A stretch of 64,000 bases of DNA from Candidatus Altimarinota bacterium (GTDB lineage: Bacteria > Patescibacteriota > Gracilibacteria > BD1-5 > UBA6164), in NCBI GenBank assembly GCA_019454605.1, contig JACFNZ010000001.1, positions 1 through 64,000 of the forward strand, read 5' to 3'. Made by a program: the position numbers and the translations under genes. Below the pieces are notes generated by a model that saw nothing but the letters and a program-made list of their open reading frames with translations, was not told the origin of the DNA and made no database searches. The number at the start of each line of letters is the position of its first letter. The stretch's first letter is position 1. Below are positions 45,686 to 55,634 of this stretch, one piece after another.

Positions 45686-46351
45686 CTAGTTTTTAATTAT
45701 ACTTATAATATTTTTTTGGTTGTCAAATAATCTATTTTCTATAATCTCATATCAAGTTTTTTTAAATAAAAATTCAAGTTCTTTTAGGGAAAAAGAGTGG
45801 TAATATCTATAAAAATTTCATATTTTTATATTATAATCCAAAGACTCAAAATCATTTTTAGAATCTTTTATTATACTATCAAAATATTTATCTTTATTTA
45901 ATTCACTACTCAGTGCCCAATTAGTCATAAAAATATAACTTCAAGGATTAATAATATTTTTTAGCTTTTTTAAAACTAATTCCCTTTTTTCTAAAGAGTC
46001 TAAATGATGAAAAGAAGCAATAAAAAAAACTATATCAAAATTACTTTCTATAGAATCCAATTTTTCCATATCTAAAACAAAAAAATAATTATTTCAAAAT
46101 TCTTTTTTTGCTTGATTAATCATCTCACTTGAAGCATCTATTCAAGTATATTTTATATTATTAAATATACTTAAACTTTTTAATAATCTTCAACTTCCAC
46201 ATCATACATCTAAAATACTTTTATTTTCAAAATTTGACTTATAATTATTTATAAAATAATCTATTTCTTCCCATTTCAAAGCAGATCTTGAAGCAGAAAA
46301 AGTTTTAGCAAATAAGTTATAATTAACTTTTTTATTATTTTTAGTTGACAT
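45686..46351 (-). CDS. SAM-dependent methyltransferase (class I)
   Basis: A 221-residue methyltransferase. KSILDVGCGSGRLLKSLS is the SAM-binding motif I, and YTGIDASSEMINQAKKE, FDIVFFIASFHHLDSLEKRE and IINPGSYIFMTNWAL follow in class I order. The late segment IKIGNFYRYYHSFSLKELEF is reminiscent of Trm9-type tRNA methyltransferases, but the substrate is uncertain. Its stop is one base before the oxidoreductase ATG, which indicates a single operon. Confidence 0.82.
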
Positions 46352-46414
46352 TTTTAAAAAATATTTATTATATACTTAAGGTTTTAATATTTTATTTTAA
46401 ATAAATAAAATTTG

Positions 46415-46507
46415 TTTTACCCTTTCCGCAAGCTTGACAATAATGGCTTAGTTCCATCCAAGCTTGGGTTTCCCCCTGTTGAGCTTTGCTCCAGGGGGTC
46501 TTTTTTT
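46415..46507 (+). ncRNA. putative structured small RNA ending in a strong terminator
   Basis: A GC-rich stretch in an otherwise ~25% GC region that contains no open frame. CAAGCTTG (46432) is self-complementary and recurs at about 46470. With CCGCAAGCTTGACAATAATGG facing CCATCCAAGCTTGGG it forms a long imperfect stem. A second stem, CCCCCTG TT GAGC TTT GCTC C AGGGGG, follows and runs into seven T's on the plus strand. TTGACA at 46345-46350 with TTATAT 17 bases later could be the promoter. Family unknown; it does not match RNase P, tmRNA or the SRP RNA core by eye. The 5' end is a guess. Confidence 0.55.
46479..46507 (+). terminator. GC-rich Rho-independent terminator of the putative small RNA
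   Basis: CCCCCTGTTGAGC pairs with GCTCCAGGGGG around TTT and is followed by TCTTTTTTT. It is by far the most GC-rich hairpin in the window. The T tract places the transcript on the plus strand, while its last bases abut the minus-strand argS stop. Confidence 0.85.
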
Positions 46508-48254
46508 ACATTTTAATTGGAAGTTTTATAGCAAGTATTTTAAATACTATATCTAGAACTTCTTTATATAAGTAAATTAATTTTAAATTTGTTAATTTTT
46601 TATTTTCATCCTCTTCTTGTAAGATATTTACATTATTATAAAACAAAGAAAAATCTTTAGATAAATTATATATATAAGAAATTAAATTATGGTATGACAT
46701 ATTTTCTCAAACTAAAATCAGTGTTTCATTTAATGCAACTATATTTTTTAGTATTTCTAATTGTTCTTTCTTATCTAAATTTATATTTTTAAAATTTTTT
46801 AGTATTTCCAACTCAACTCCTGATTTTTCTATTAATTTTAAAGCTCTAACATAGCTATATGCTACATAAGGAAAGCTATTTCATTCAAAAGTAATAAATT
46901 CATCAAAATCAAAAACAATATCTGTATTTCTTGATTTTGATAAATATTCATATTTTATAGATCAAATTCAAATAATCTCTCAAATATCATTTAAATTTTT
47001 TTCTCAAATATCTGGATTTTTTTGTATAATTATTTTTTTTGCTCTATTTACAGCTTCATCAAGTAAATCTTTTAATCTAATTATATTTCAAGTTCTTGAA
47101 CTCATAGTTCAAGTTTTTAGTGATATAAATCAATTTCATGCAAAAATTAATTTTTCTTTTTCTATCCATTTTGCATTTGAAGATATTTCAAAAGCTTGTT
47201 TAAAATGAAGTTCTTGTCTTATATCAACATGATAAATAATTTTTTCTGGGTTAAAACTATCAACTCTATATTTTATAGCAGCTAAATCTGAAGCTAAATA
47301 CCCATGAGTTCCATCTCTTTTAGCAAGCATACAACTAGGAATTTTTGAATTTTCTAAAAAAATTACTCAAACAGAATTATCATCATTTTTTTGTGCTATA
47401 TTTAGTTTTAAAAGTTCTTTTACTATATCTGTCATAGAATATTTCAAATCTGGGTAGTCTCACATTTTAGGCAAATTTAATCCTTCATAAAAACTTTCTC
47501 ATATATGATAAGTTGGCTCTATATTTAATCTATCAAGTTCTTTTTGCATAGCTAAAATACTATAACTTGTAAATTCTTGCCATAATTTTATATAATTTTT
47601 GTCTCAAGAAGACAATTTTAAAAAAGTTTCTCTTATTTTATCTTCTAAACTAACATCAACTTCACTTTCTTTTGTAATTTTTATATATAATTCAAATAAA
47701 TGATTTACAGCATTATCTTTTAATTTTTCTTCTTCTCCCCAAAGCGTATAAGCTAAAATCAATTTTCAAAATATAATTCACCAATCTCATAAATGGCTGT
47801 CTCAAATCACTTCATATCATAAATATCTAAATAAATTACAAGTAACTTGACCTTGATTTGGAGTGCACATATGCCCTATATGAAGAGGTTTTCATATATT
47901 TGCTCAAATATAATCAACAACTATTTTATTTCAGTTTCAAATATTTGGTTGTTTTATAAAAAAATATGTTAAAATATCTTGATAAAATATATAACTTAAT
48001 TTTAAATTTAAATAAGGTCAATCTACACTAATTTCTAAAAAGATATCATTATTTTGTAAATAATCTTTTAACTCATTTGATATTTGATTTGGAGATTTTT
48101 TTATTTCTTTAGATATTAAAAAAGGAGCAAAACAAAAATCTCAAAATTCTTTTTTTGGTGGATTTTCAAGTTTTATTTCATCTATTTTTATATTGTAAAG
48201 AGTAAAAATAGCATTTATTAAAATATTATTTAATTTACTTTTAATTTCATTCAT
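46506..48254 (-). CDS. argS: arginyl-tRNA synthetase
   Basis: A 582-residue class I synthetase. The N-terminal Add-1 domain has NPPKKEFGDFCFAPFLISKE. The HIGH motif is DYIGANIGKPLHIGHMCTPN. DSHLGDWGIIFGKLI, LAKRDGTHGYLASDLAAIKY and GTMSSRTGNII (KMSK region) follow. The C-terminal DALR anticodon-binding domain ends YLYKEVLDIVFKILAIKLPI. Length is normal (~560-590). It lies alone between two hairpins. Confidence 0.95.
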
Positions 48255-48296
48255 TTTTTAAAATATTTGATTATAAATTTTTATACAAGTATATAA

Positions 48297-48352
48297 AAAA
48301 TGCCTAAAAATCAAAAAATAGTTTTATTTTAATTTTTAGGCATTTTATAAAA
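48297..48352. terminator. bidirectional terminator with long stem
   Basis: AAAATGCCTAAAAAT pairs with ATTTTTAGGCATTTT around a 21-base AT loop. It separates argS from the decayed island to its right. Confidence 0.75.
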
Positions 48353-48362
48353 AAAATAATAA

Positions 48363-48609
48363 TTATAATTTACTAAATTCTAAATCAAACTCTTTTCTAA
48401 TTGTGTCTAAAAAAAAATAGGACTTGACATATCTTTATTTTCTTCTTGAAACACTAAAAAATTTTCTAAAGCACTTTTTTGCCAATCAAAAAATTCATAC
48501 TTTAAATTTGATGTTATTTCATTTGAAATATTTAAAACTTCTTGTTTATATTTTCTAATAACTTCTTTTTCAATATTTATTTTTCATGTAAAAATTGTTT
48601 ATCTGTCAT
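48363..48609 (-). pseudogene. frameshifted, truncated ResIII/DEAD-type helicase remnant
   Basis: The ATG at 48609 opens MTDKQFLHEK and then meets TAA. Adding one A to the A run near 48577 would join it to the open frame INIEKEVIRKYKQEVLNISN ... FFDWQKSALENFLVFQEENK, which ends at 48363. The W-Q-x-x-A-L-x-N-F motif resembles the N-terminus of type III restriction/ResIII helicases, but the chain stops after ~82 residues, before any Walker A. The gene is most likely a dead fragment. It follows the RhuM-Fic gene by 3 bases, so the two were once an operon. Confidence 0.5.
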
Positions 48610-48612
48610 AAT

Positions 48613-49587
48613 TTATTTTTTTAATAATAACAAAATAAGTCATATCATCCTTTCTTTTTCTTTTGGGTCACTTTGTGCTATAAGTAAAGTAAGTGTAGTA
48701 AGAGTTTCTGGGCTTATAATAGAACTAAATTCAAATCAAGTTTTTTGTAAAAACCACACAAAACAAAATGCTCAGGTTCTTTTATTTCCATCATTAAATG
48801 GATGATTTTTTATAACAAAATAAAGCAAATTTGATGCTTTTTCTTCTATTGTTTCATATAAATCAACTCCATCAAAGCTTGCAAAAATATTTCAAAAAAT
48901 TCACTCTAAATTTCACCTATTTTTCTCTTGAGCAAACATTTCAGTTGCAAGTCATTTTTTAATCAAATCTTGTTTTAAAATTTCTATATCTTGATAGAGC
49001 TTTTTTATTTCTATTTTAAATTCTTTTTTAGTAATTCATTTTTCTGGCAGATTTCATTTATCAAAATTTTCTAAATTAAACCAAGTGTTTGCAAAAGATT
49101 TTATAAGATTTAAAACTTCATCATTTCAAATTTCTTTTCAAATTGTTAATTTTTTTAAATCTTCTACCACTTTTAAAAACCTATCGTAATTTCTTTGAAT
49201 TTGATTTTTGTTTATAGTAAATCAAGTAGTTATATGTTCTTTTAAAACTCAAGTTGCCCATTTTCTAAAGTTTGTAGCAATTTTAGAATTTACTCTATAT
49301 CAAACTGATATAATCATATCTAAATTATATAAATTATTTTCTCTTTTTACTTTTCTATTTCACTCTAATTGAACTTGTGCATTTTTTGCACAAGTTGTTT
49401 TTTCTTCTAATTCTCAAGTTTCATAAATATTTTTTATATGTTTTTGAATAACACTTCTATCTCTTCAAAAAAGACTTCAGATTTGGTAAACATCAAGCCA
49501 AAATGTTTCTTCATTTTTATCAAAATTTACTTCTATTTCTCAATTTTCTAATTGATAAATAGCTAATTTTAAATCTTCTTTTTTCAT
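48613..49587 (-). CDS. RhuM-like protein with Fic domain
   Basis: A 324-residue protein. The N-terminal half (ETFWLDVYQIGSLFGRDRSV, IQKHIKNIYETGEL, YNLDMIISVGYRVNSKIATN, FRKWATGVLKEHI) is the virulence RhuM family region with its predicted DNA-binding helix-turn-helix. The C-terminal part carries a complete Fic active site HPFNDGNKRTGAFCFVWFL (catalytic His, Asp, two Asn, Lys, Arg), so AMP or another NMP could be transferred to target proteins. An inhibitory S/T-xxx-E-G-N helix was not recognised. RhuM-Fic genes commonly sit beside restriction-modification loci. Here it is flanked by an AlbA_2 gene and a helicase remnant. Confidence 0.9.
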
Positions 49588-49597
49588 AATTGTGAGT

Positions 49598-50194
49598 TTA
49601 TAAAGTAGTTTTTTTTATATTTATATGTTGTTTTTTTGTGGGTAGAGAGTTTAGATTTTTAAAAAAAAGTATTAAATCATTTATATTATTAACATTATGT
49701 TCTATTTTAAATTCTTTTAATTTTTCTAAAGCAAGTCTAGTATATAAACTTGTATTTTTCTTTTGAAACATTCTTGGGTCATCTTTTAATTTTAATTTCT
49801 TAATAATTTCTTGAGTGTGATAAGTATTACTATTTCAATTTAACCAATTTAATTTAACTGCTAATTCTTTAGTAGTAAAAAAATCTTTTTCTAAATTAAT
49901 ATCTTGAGAAAAAGAATTCATTTCGATTTCAAGATTATATGATATAGAATTTTGTAAATGAGTTGTTAAATCTTTTAGATCAAAATTATTAAATTTATTA
50001 TAATCATTTCAAAGTCATATAGGCTTTCTAGGTTTATCTTCAACTCAAAATACAATATATCATCATTTATTGTTAGCAAAAGCACAAATAGTTTTTATAT
50101 AATTTTTTATATAATTATTAAAAGTTTTTTTAAATTCTAATTGAGAATTTTCCCTATTATTAACTAATCACTTTTTAATTTCAAGTTTATCCAT
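49598..50194 (-). CDS. AlbA_2/Schlafen-domain protein with a distinct C-terminal region
   Basis: A 198-residue protein. RENSQLEFKKTFNNYIKNYI then KTICAFANNKGGYIVFGVED and KPRKPIGLG is the AlbA_2 (Schlafen AAA_4) nucleic-acid-binding domain, in which E-x-K and A-x-A-N-x-x-G-G-x-x-x-x-G are diagnostic. The last ~95 residues (KDFFTTKELAVKLNWLNGNS ... KEFKIEHNVNNINDLILFFK) contain a MerR/Excisionase-like helix and are lysine-rich. Such proteins occur in mobile elements and restriction loci. It lies 10 bases upstream of the RhuM-Fic gene. Confidence 0.8.
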
Positions 50195-50200
50195 ACTACC

Positions 50201-50281
50201 CTACCTTAATCAATAAAACTTCTCACTTAATTTCATATCTTCATCATTAATTCCAAACTTTTTATCTTCTCTTTCACTCAT
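50201..50281 (-). pseudogene. short N-terminal remnant of a defence-island gene
   Basis: A 26-codon frame MSEREDKKFGINDEDMKLSE followed by KFYGLR and TAG, located 6 bases upstream of the AlbA_2 ATG. The acidic/basic composition and position would fit the beginning of a type I restriction methyltransferase or similar operon gene, but the fragment is too short to identify. It could equally be a leader peptide. The rest of 50282-50435 contains nothing I can name. Confidence 0.3.
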
Positions 50282-50435
50282 ATTTACATACATTTAATTG
50301 AGATCAAGCATTGAAACAAACATCTTTTAGAGATCTAAAAGAGTGTCTTTAAAAGTTGTCATATTTTTGTTAGATAAAAGTATAAAATGTATATTTTTAT
50401 TATATATAAATATTTATTTTTTCAAAATTTATACT

Positions 50436-50472
50436 AAAAAAGAACAAAAATTTATAAATTTTTGTTCTTTTT
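50436..50472. terminator. bidirectional hairpin near tRNA-Cys
   Basis: AAAAAGAACAAAAATTT pairs with AAATTTTTGTTCTTTTT. It lies just downstream of the minus-strand tRNA-Cys and would end its transcript. Confidence 0.8.
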
Positions 50473-50493
50473 ATATAATTAGTCTTTTTATTA

Positions 50494-50567
50494 TGGAGGT
50501 GTCAATGGGAATTGAACCCATATACGGGGTGTTGCAGACCCCTGCATAACCACTCTGCCATGACACC
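50494..50567 (-). tRNA. tRNA-Cys (anticodon GCA)
   Basis: On the minus strand the acceptor arms GGTGTCA and TGACACC pair over 7 bp. The anticodon stem GGGGT/ACCCC encloses TCTGCAACA-type loop bases with GCA in the centre, and the T arm ATGGG-TTCAATT-CCCAT is complete. TCCA follows the acceptor, so the discriminator U and CCA are encoded. It is 74 nt, a normal length. Confidence 0.93.
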
Positions 50568-50693
50568 AAAGTAGTATTTTTAAAGCTTTTAGATTATATA
50601 AAAAAGTTTTTAAAACTCAAATTTATTATATAATTTTGTAATTTTATTGAATTTATGATATAATTAAACAAAATATTTATTTATAAAAAAACT

Positions 50694-51794
50694 ATGATTG
50701 TTAAAGATTTGCTTTTTGCTATATTAGAATCTACTCAAAAAGAAAAATACCCTGATTTACATCTAAATTCTTGATTACAACCAATGATTAGAAACCATAA
50801 TTGAGAAATAACAAAACTTGAAAAAATAGTTATTTGAGATAGTGAAATAGATAGTCCAATCCTTACAAAAGAAATAATGAAAAATATCATTATAGAGCTT
50901 GTTTGATATAACTGAATGGATAAATTTATGGAAAATTTAGAACTAGATTCTTCATACCAATATCTAGATAAAGATAAATATAGAGTTAATTGTTATATGG
51001 ACTCAAATTGATTCAATGTAGCTTTAAGAGTTATTCCAAAAATAATTCCTACTTTAGAAGAGCTAAATTTATGAGAAACAATAAAAAATTTATGTAGTAA
51101 ATCAAAATGATTGATTTTAATGACTTGACCAACTTGATCTTGAAAATCTACAAATTTAGCCTCAATGATAAATTATATAAATAATAATTTTAAAAAACAT
51201 ATAATAACTATTGAAGACCCTGTTGAATTTGCATTTAATTCAAATAAAAGTTTAATAAATCAAAGAGAAATATGAAATCATACTTTATGATTTCCTCAAG
51301 CAATTAAAGCATCTTTAAGGGAAGACCCAGATATAATAATGGTATGAGAAATGAGAGATCCAGAAACTATAAAAGCTGTTTTAACTTTAGCAGAAACTTG
51401 ACACCTTGTTTTATCAACTCTACATACAAATGATACAGTTTCAGCAATAGATAGAATAATTGATGTTTTCCCTTCTGGACAACAAGAACAAATCCGCATG
51501 CAACTATCAATGAATTTACTTTGAGTTATGACTCAAAGATTATTACCAAAAGTAGATTGAACTTGAAGAATCCCAGCAAGAGAAATACTATTAAATAATG
51601 ATGCTATAAAAAATTTAATTATTACTTGAAAAACTCACTTAATTTATTCAATAATAGAAGTTTCTGCAAAAAATTGAATGATATTAATGGATAAATACTT
51701 AGTATTTTTGTATAATAAAAATATTATCTCAAAAGACACTTTACTTTCTTATGCTAGAGATAAGGATTGAGTTGAAATGTTAATATCTGAATAA
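50694..51794 (+). CDS. pilT: type IV pilus retraction ATPase PilT
   Basis: A 366-residue AAA-type ATPase that retracts pili. Walker A is LMTGPTGSGKSTNLASMINY, IITIEDPVEFAF is the Asp box, IMVGEMRDPETIKAVLTLAE the Walker B region, and TGHLVLSTLHTNDTVSAIDR the His box. RIPAREILLNNDAIKNLI and the C-terminal helix follow PilT rather than PilB. The N-terminus opens KDLLFAILESTQKEKYPDLH with LNSGLQPMIR, as in PilT. The cNMP-binding gene begins 16 bases after its stop. Confidence 0.95.
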
Positions 51795-51810
51795 TTAATA
51801 ATTTTAAAAT

Positions 51811-52770
51811 ATGGAAAAAAATATTAAAAATATTGAATTCAATTCTCCAATATTATCAAATATAAAAAAACAAACTTCAAATATTGATATAAATACAATT
51901 GCAAATAATTGATTAACTAAATATTTAGATTTATTTGAAAAGTCAGATTTTTTTGAAAAAAAAGAGTTACAAAAATGAAGTATTTTGTTTAAAGAATGAG
52001 ATATTGATAACAATCTATATATAGTAAAAAAATGACTTTTATCTATTGAAAAAAGTCTTGCTAATACTAAAGATACTAAACAACTTGCTACTTTAAAAAC
52101 TTGAGATTTTTTTGGTGAATGATCTATAGATAAAAGTGATATAAAAAAAGAAGTAACTATAAAGACCATTGAAGATAGTCAATTATTATACATTGATTGA
52201 AAAAATTGACTACAAAACTTTATAGAAAATAATCCTATTATATGATATTCTCTATTAAAACATATAATTATAACAACTAACCAAAGACTGCTTGAATCAA
52301 ATAAAATAATTACAAATAATTATGAAATAGACAAATACATAAATTCACTAAAAATAATTAATTTAAAAAATGTTTTTTGACTTATTGATAAAATAAAAGA
52401 CATTTTAAATGTAGAATATATTTTATATTTTGAAAAACATCAAATAATGGAAAGTTTTTTAACTTTAAGATATGATAGTAGAGAGTCAAATAAGATGCAA
52501 GAAAAGGTATTTGAAAGAGCTTGATATTTTTTAAATTTAGATGATTTATTTTTAGAGTGTAATGTAGACAAAAAAGATAAAATAATAGTAAATAAATTAT
52601 GAATTTGAAATGAAGTATTTTGATATTTAATACTCGTAAGAAAAAATAATATTTTTAATGAAAGTGATAAAAAATCATTTTCATCAATAGCAAATTCTCT
52701 ATCATGAGTTATAAAAAAATTATTTGTAGATAAAGAACAAAGAGATAAAATATATATTGAGATGATATAA
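51811..52770 (+). CDS. cNMP-binding protein with a C-terminal GAF-like domain
   Basis: A 319-residue protein cotranscribed with pilT. Residues ~35-150 are a cyclic-nucleotide-binding fold: GSILFKEGDIDNNLYIVKKG, LATLKTGDFFGEGSID and VTIKTIEDSQLLYI. The cassette is diverged (GEGSIDKSDIKKEVT), so ligand preference is unclear. After a helical linker, the C-terminal ~140 residues (LNVEYILYFEKH ... FGYLILVRKNNIFNESDKKS, FSSIANSLSGVIKKL) match the end of GAF domains. A role in tuning pilus retraction in response to a second messenger is inference from context. Confidence 0.75.
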
Positions 52771-52800
52771 AAAAATAGGTAAAAATTACCTATTTTTTTA
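52769..52800 (+). terminator. terminator after the pilT operon
   Basis: AAAAAAATAGGTAA pairs with TTACCTATTTTTTT; it begins at the stop codon of the cNMP-binding gene. Confidence 0.85.
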
Positions 52801-52819
52801 TAAATTTAAAATTTATTAA

Positions 52820-52895
52820 TGGTGGAGCATAGGGGATTTGAACCCCTAGTCTACAGGATCGAAATCTGCATGCATTACCATTATGCTAATGCCCC
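52820..52895 (-). tRNA. tRNA, probably Arg (anticodon UCG)
   Basis: On the minus strand GGGGCAT pairs with ATGCTCC (one G-U), the D arm is GCAT-AATGGTA-ATGC and the T arm AGGGG-TTCAAAT-CCCCT. A is the discriminator and CCA is encoded. The anticodon region GCAGA-TTTCGAT-CCTGT puts UCG at 34-36 but leaves an A-C mismatch at 31/39 and one extra base after the D arm. A Glu (UUC) reading gives a worse stem. Presence of a tRNA is clear; its identity is moderately supported. Confidence 0.75.
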
Positions 52896-52936
52896 ATTTT
52901 AATATAATTCTTGATCTTATCAAGAATTATATTAAA

Positions 52937-54844
52937 CTATCTAAGTAGTATTTTACCATCTTTTACTTCAAAATTTAATTTATATATTCAAGATTTTGTA
53001 AGTATATTTATTTCTCAGTCTCTTGGAACATAAAATCATAATATATTTTCTGACTTCCCTTCTATTTGTCATCTATAAGTTAAACTTTTTGTATCTGATG
53101 ATATTTTAGTATTTGGTTCAAAAACAAATATTTTACTTCAAAGTAATAAATAAACATAATTTAAATTATTTCTAACATACATAGAAACTTTTTGATTTCA
53201 AATATTATAATTTTGAGGTAATGAATTTAATAATAATCATTCAAGTCTATATTTTGGTGCAGAATATAGTTTAAACATTTTTCATTCATTATTTAAAATA
53301 TATATTCCTCCATCTATTCAAATTGATACTATTTCTTTTAAATTTTTACTATCTTCATTAGTTAAATAAGGCACTCACGATGTGTATGATCCTGTTGTTG
53401 GAGAATGTTTATATAATTGATTTTTTGCAGAATTAATCATATAAATATTATTATTATATGTTTCAACTAAAGGGCTTCATTCCCAAGTATTTTGTCAAAT
53501 AACACTTATATAACTAAATTTTTGATCTTTAGAAAATTTAACAACTCTTTTTTTCTTTGTTGTTAAAATAATATCATCTCACACAGAAACTCAATCTAAA
53601 AACTCATCATCTAAATCAATTTCTTTAAAAATATTGTTTTTTATATCTTGTCATGAAATAATAGGTCAATAAATTGATGTTTTTCAAACTACATACAATT
53701 TTTTTGCGCTTTCGACTAATTTTATTCAATCATCAAACTTTCATTTAAATATTAAGTTTGACATATTTGGATCAAATACTTCAATTCAATTAAATTGTTT
53801 TTTTATTATAGAAATATCATCATAAATACCTTCTATATCATTTAAAAATAAATTATTTTCTTTCACTTTTGAAAGTAATTCTTCTGCTTTATTTATATTT
53901 AATTCAAATGCTTCTTTATTTGCAAGGTTTTGATTTGCAATTCTTATATATTCTCTTGCTTCTATTAAGTCATTTTTAAATTCAACACTTTTTGATGTTT
54001 CAAGACTTTTTCATAAAATTGAAGAAATTATAGAGAAAAGTAATATTGTTGAGATAATTATTCAAGAGAAAAATAAAATATTTTTTAAGATTTTTGATTG
54101 TTTTTCAATTTTTTCTTTTAAAATTAAAAATAAAGCAATCCCTTTTTTTGAAAAATTATTATCTAAAAATTTATATAAATTATTTTTAATTTTACTTACT
54201 ACTTCTTGATTAATCACTCAAGCATCATCTAGTTTATAATTTGACCTAATTCATACTATTGCAATATCTGTTTCAACTTTTTCATCATCTAATATATCAA
54301 CAATATTTTGAGTCATTTTTCAAACTTCATTTAATCAACTTATTTCAGTCCAATCAGTATTTGTTAAATAATCATTTAAACCTCCACTTGTTAAAATAAT
54401 ACTTTCTCAATACCCTATTTTTCAACTAGATATGTAATCAAATATAGTTAATTTATCATTTTTATCACTAATTTCAATTAATTCTTTTTTTGAATTTATT
54501 AAATAAGCTTGTGTTTTTCAAATTTTAGAAAAATGAAGATTATTTTTATCTAAAACAGCAATTATTATATTTAAATTTTCAAGTTTATTGTCTTTACTTT
54601 TTAAAGTTTTAATAAAGTGATTTATACTTTCTAAACTAACTCAAAAAGTATCATAAACTGATTTTATTGATATATTATCAATTAAATAATCAACTATTTT
54701 ATTTAAAATAGGAGTAATGATTTTGTTATCTTTACCCTCTATTAAAATAAAACAATTTAGATTATCATCTATTTCAATATTTTTTGATACTACTAAATTT
54801 TCTCATAAATCTGTATTATAGTTTTTTAAATCAAACTCAAACAT
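52937..54844 (-). CDS. PP2C-like/beta-propeller-like membrane protein
   Basis: A 635-residue protein of three parts. The N-terminal ~225 residues (MFEFDLKNYNTDLGENLVVS, FGVSLESINHFIKTLKSKDN, IIIAVLDKNNLHFSKIGKTQ, IGYGESIILTSGGLNDYLTN) follow PP2C-like strand order but lack the metal-binding Asp-Gly motifs, so the domain is probably inactive. A membrane helix (about 253-275) and a helical segment come next. The C-terminal ~310 residues are repeated beta strands (KKLYVVGKTSIYGPI, DDIILTTKKKRVVKF, NIYMINSAKNQLYKH, GGIYILNNEGKMFKL), which suggests a six- to seven-bladed propeller outside the cell. I know no characterised member. Confidence 0.6.
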
Positions 54845-54916
54845 TTTTTTAATTATTATAATTTAAACTATATTAATAGTTAATTTATAATAAAAAATTA
54901 TTTTTTTTCAACTATT

Positions 54917-55579
54917 TTATTTTTTTATTAATTTAAATATTTTTTTACTAAAAAAATCAATTATTCTATTTTTATTTTTTAGATCATTATTTGATATTTT
55001 TTTAATTGGATTAACTTTAGATTCTTCTTTTTTTAAAGTTTCATCTTTTTGTTTAATTTTTTTATACAAGGTAATATCTTTAATATTTTTTTCTTGTAAA
55101 ATATCTTTCATTAATATATAAAAAACTCATTTTAAGCTTAATTCAACTCACCTCCTTCAGTATTGAATTATTGGCATAATTATAGTTCAAATTTTTGTTT
55201 GAGAAGTGATATTTTTTTCAAAATCTGTAATTTTTATAAATCAAACTACTTTTTTAGTTTTATTTTGAAATATAAGAATTTTCAAATTTACTAGATTTTT
55301 TTTATTATTATCTTTAAAAAAATTAATATTTATTATGTCTCAAGGTCAAATAACATCATAATCAATAGCCACTAAATTATCAACTTTTATATATTCATCT
55401 AAAAAATCAAAAAAACTAGTTAATACTTTTTCTGCATTAGCTTCTTTTATCCTAATTTTTAATTTTAAATCTCCTTTTACTATAGTTGATTTTGTATTAT
55501 TTACTAAATGATTTTTTTCATCTGTTAATAATATATTTTCATCTACACTATAAAAATCAGTTGATCTTTTAGCTTCCAT
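54917..55579 (-). CDS. hypothetical protein with a weak GNAT-like core
   Basis: A 220-residue soluble protein. The middle region (VVGFIKITDFEKNITSQTKI, GTIIMPIIQYGRRGVELSLK, GVFYILMKDIL) follows the strand, G-rich turn and helix order of acetyltransferases, but the acetyl-CoA loop is only partly matched. The C-terminal ~60 residues are Lys/Glu-rich and basic, possibly nucleic-acid binding. It lies upstream of the PP2C/propeller gene on the same strand with a 72-base gap. Function unknown. Confidence 0.5.
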
Positions 55580-55634
55580 AAATAATAATATATAAATACT
55601 TTATTATTTTATCATATATATCATTTAAAATCAA

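Noticed and set aside
46415-46507. SRP RNA, tmRNA or 6S RNA as identity of the GC-rich locus
   Set aside because: The SRP core (GGAAG...AGCAG), the tmRNA tag and tRNA-like ends, and the long 6S duplex are not visible on either strand.
48542-48805. Plus-strand 87-codon frame over the end of the RhuM-Fic gene
   Set aside because: It is antisense to the Fic domain and has no domain or ribosome binding context.
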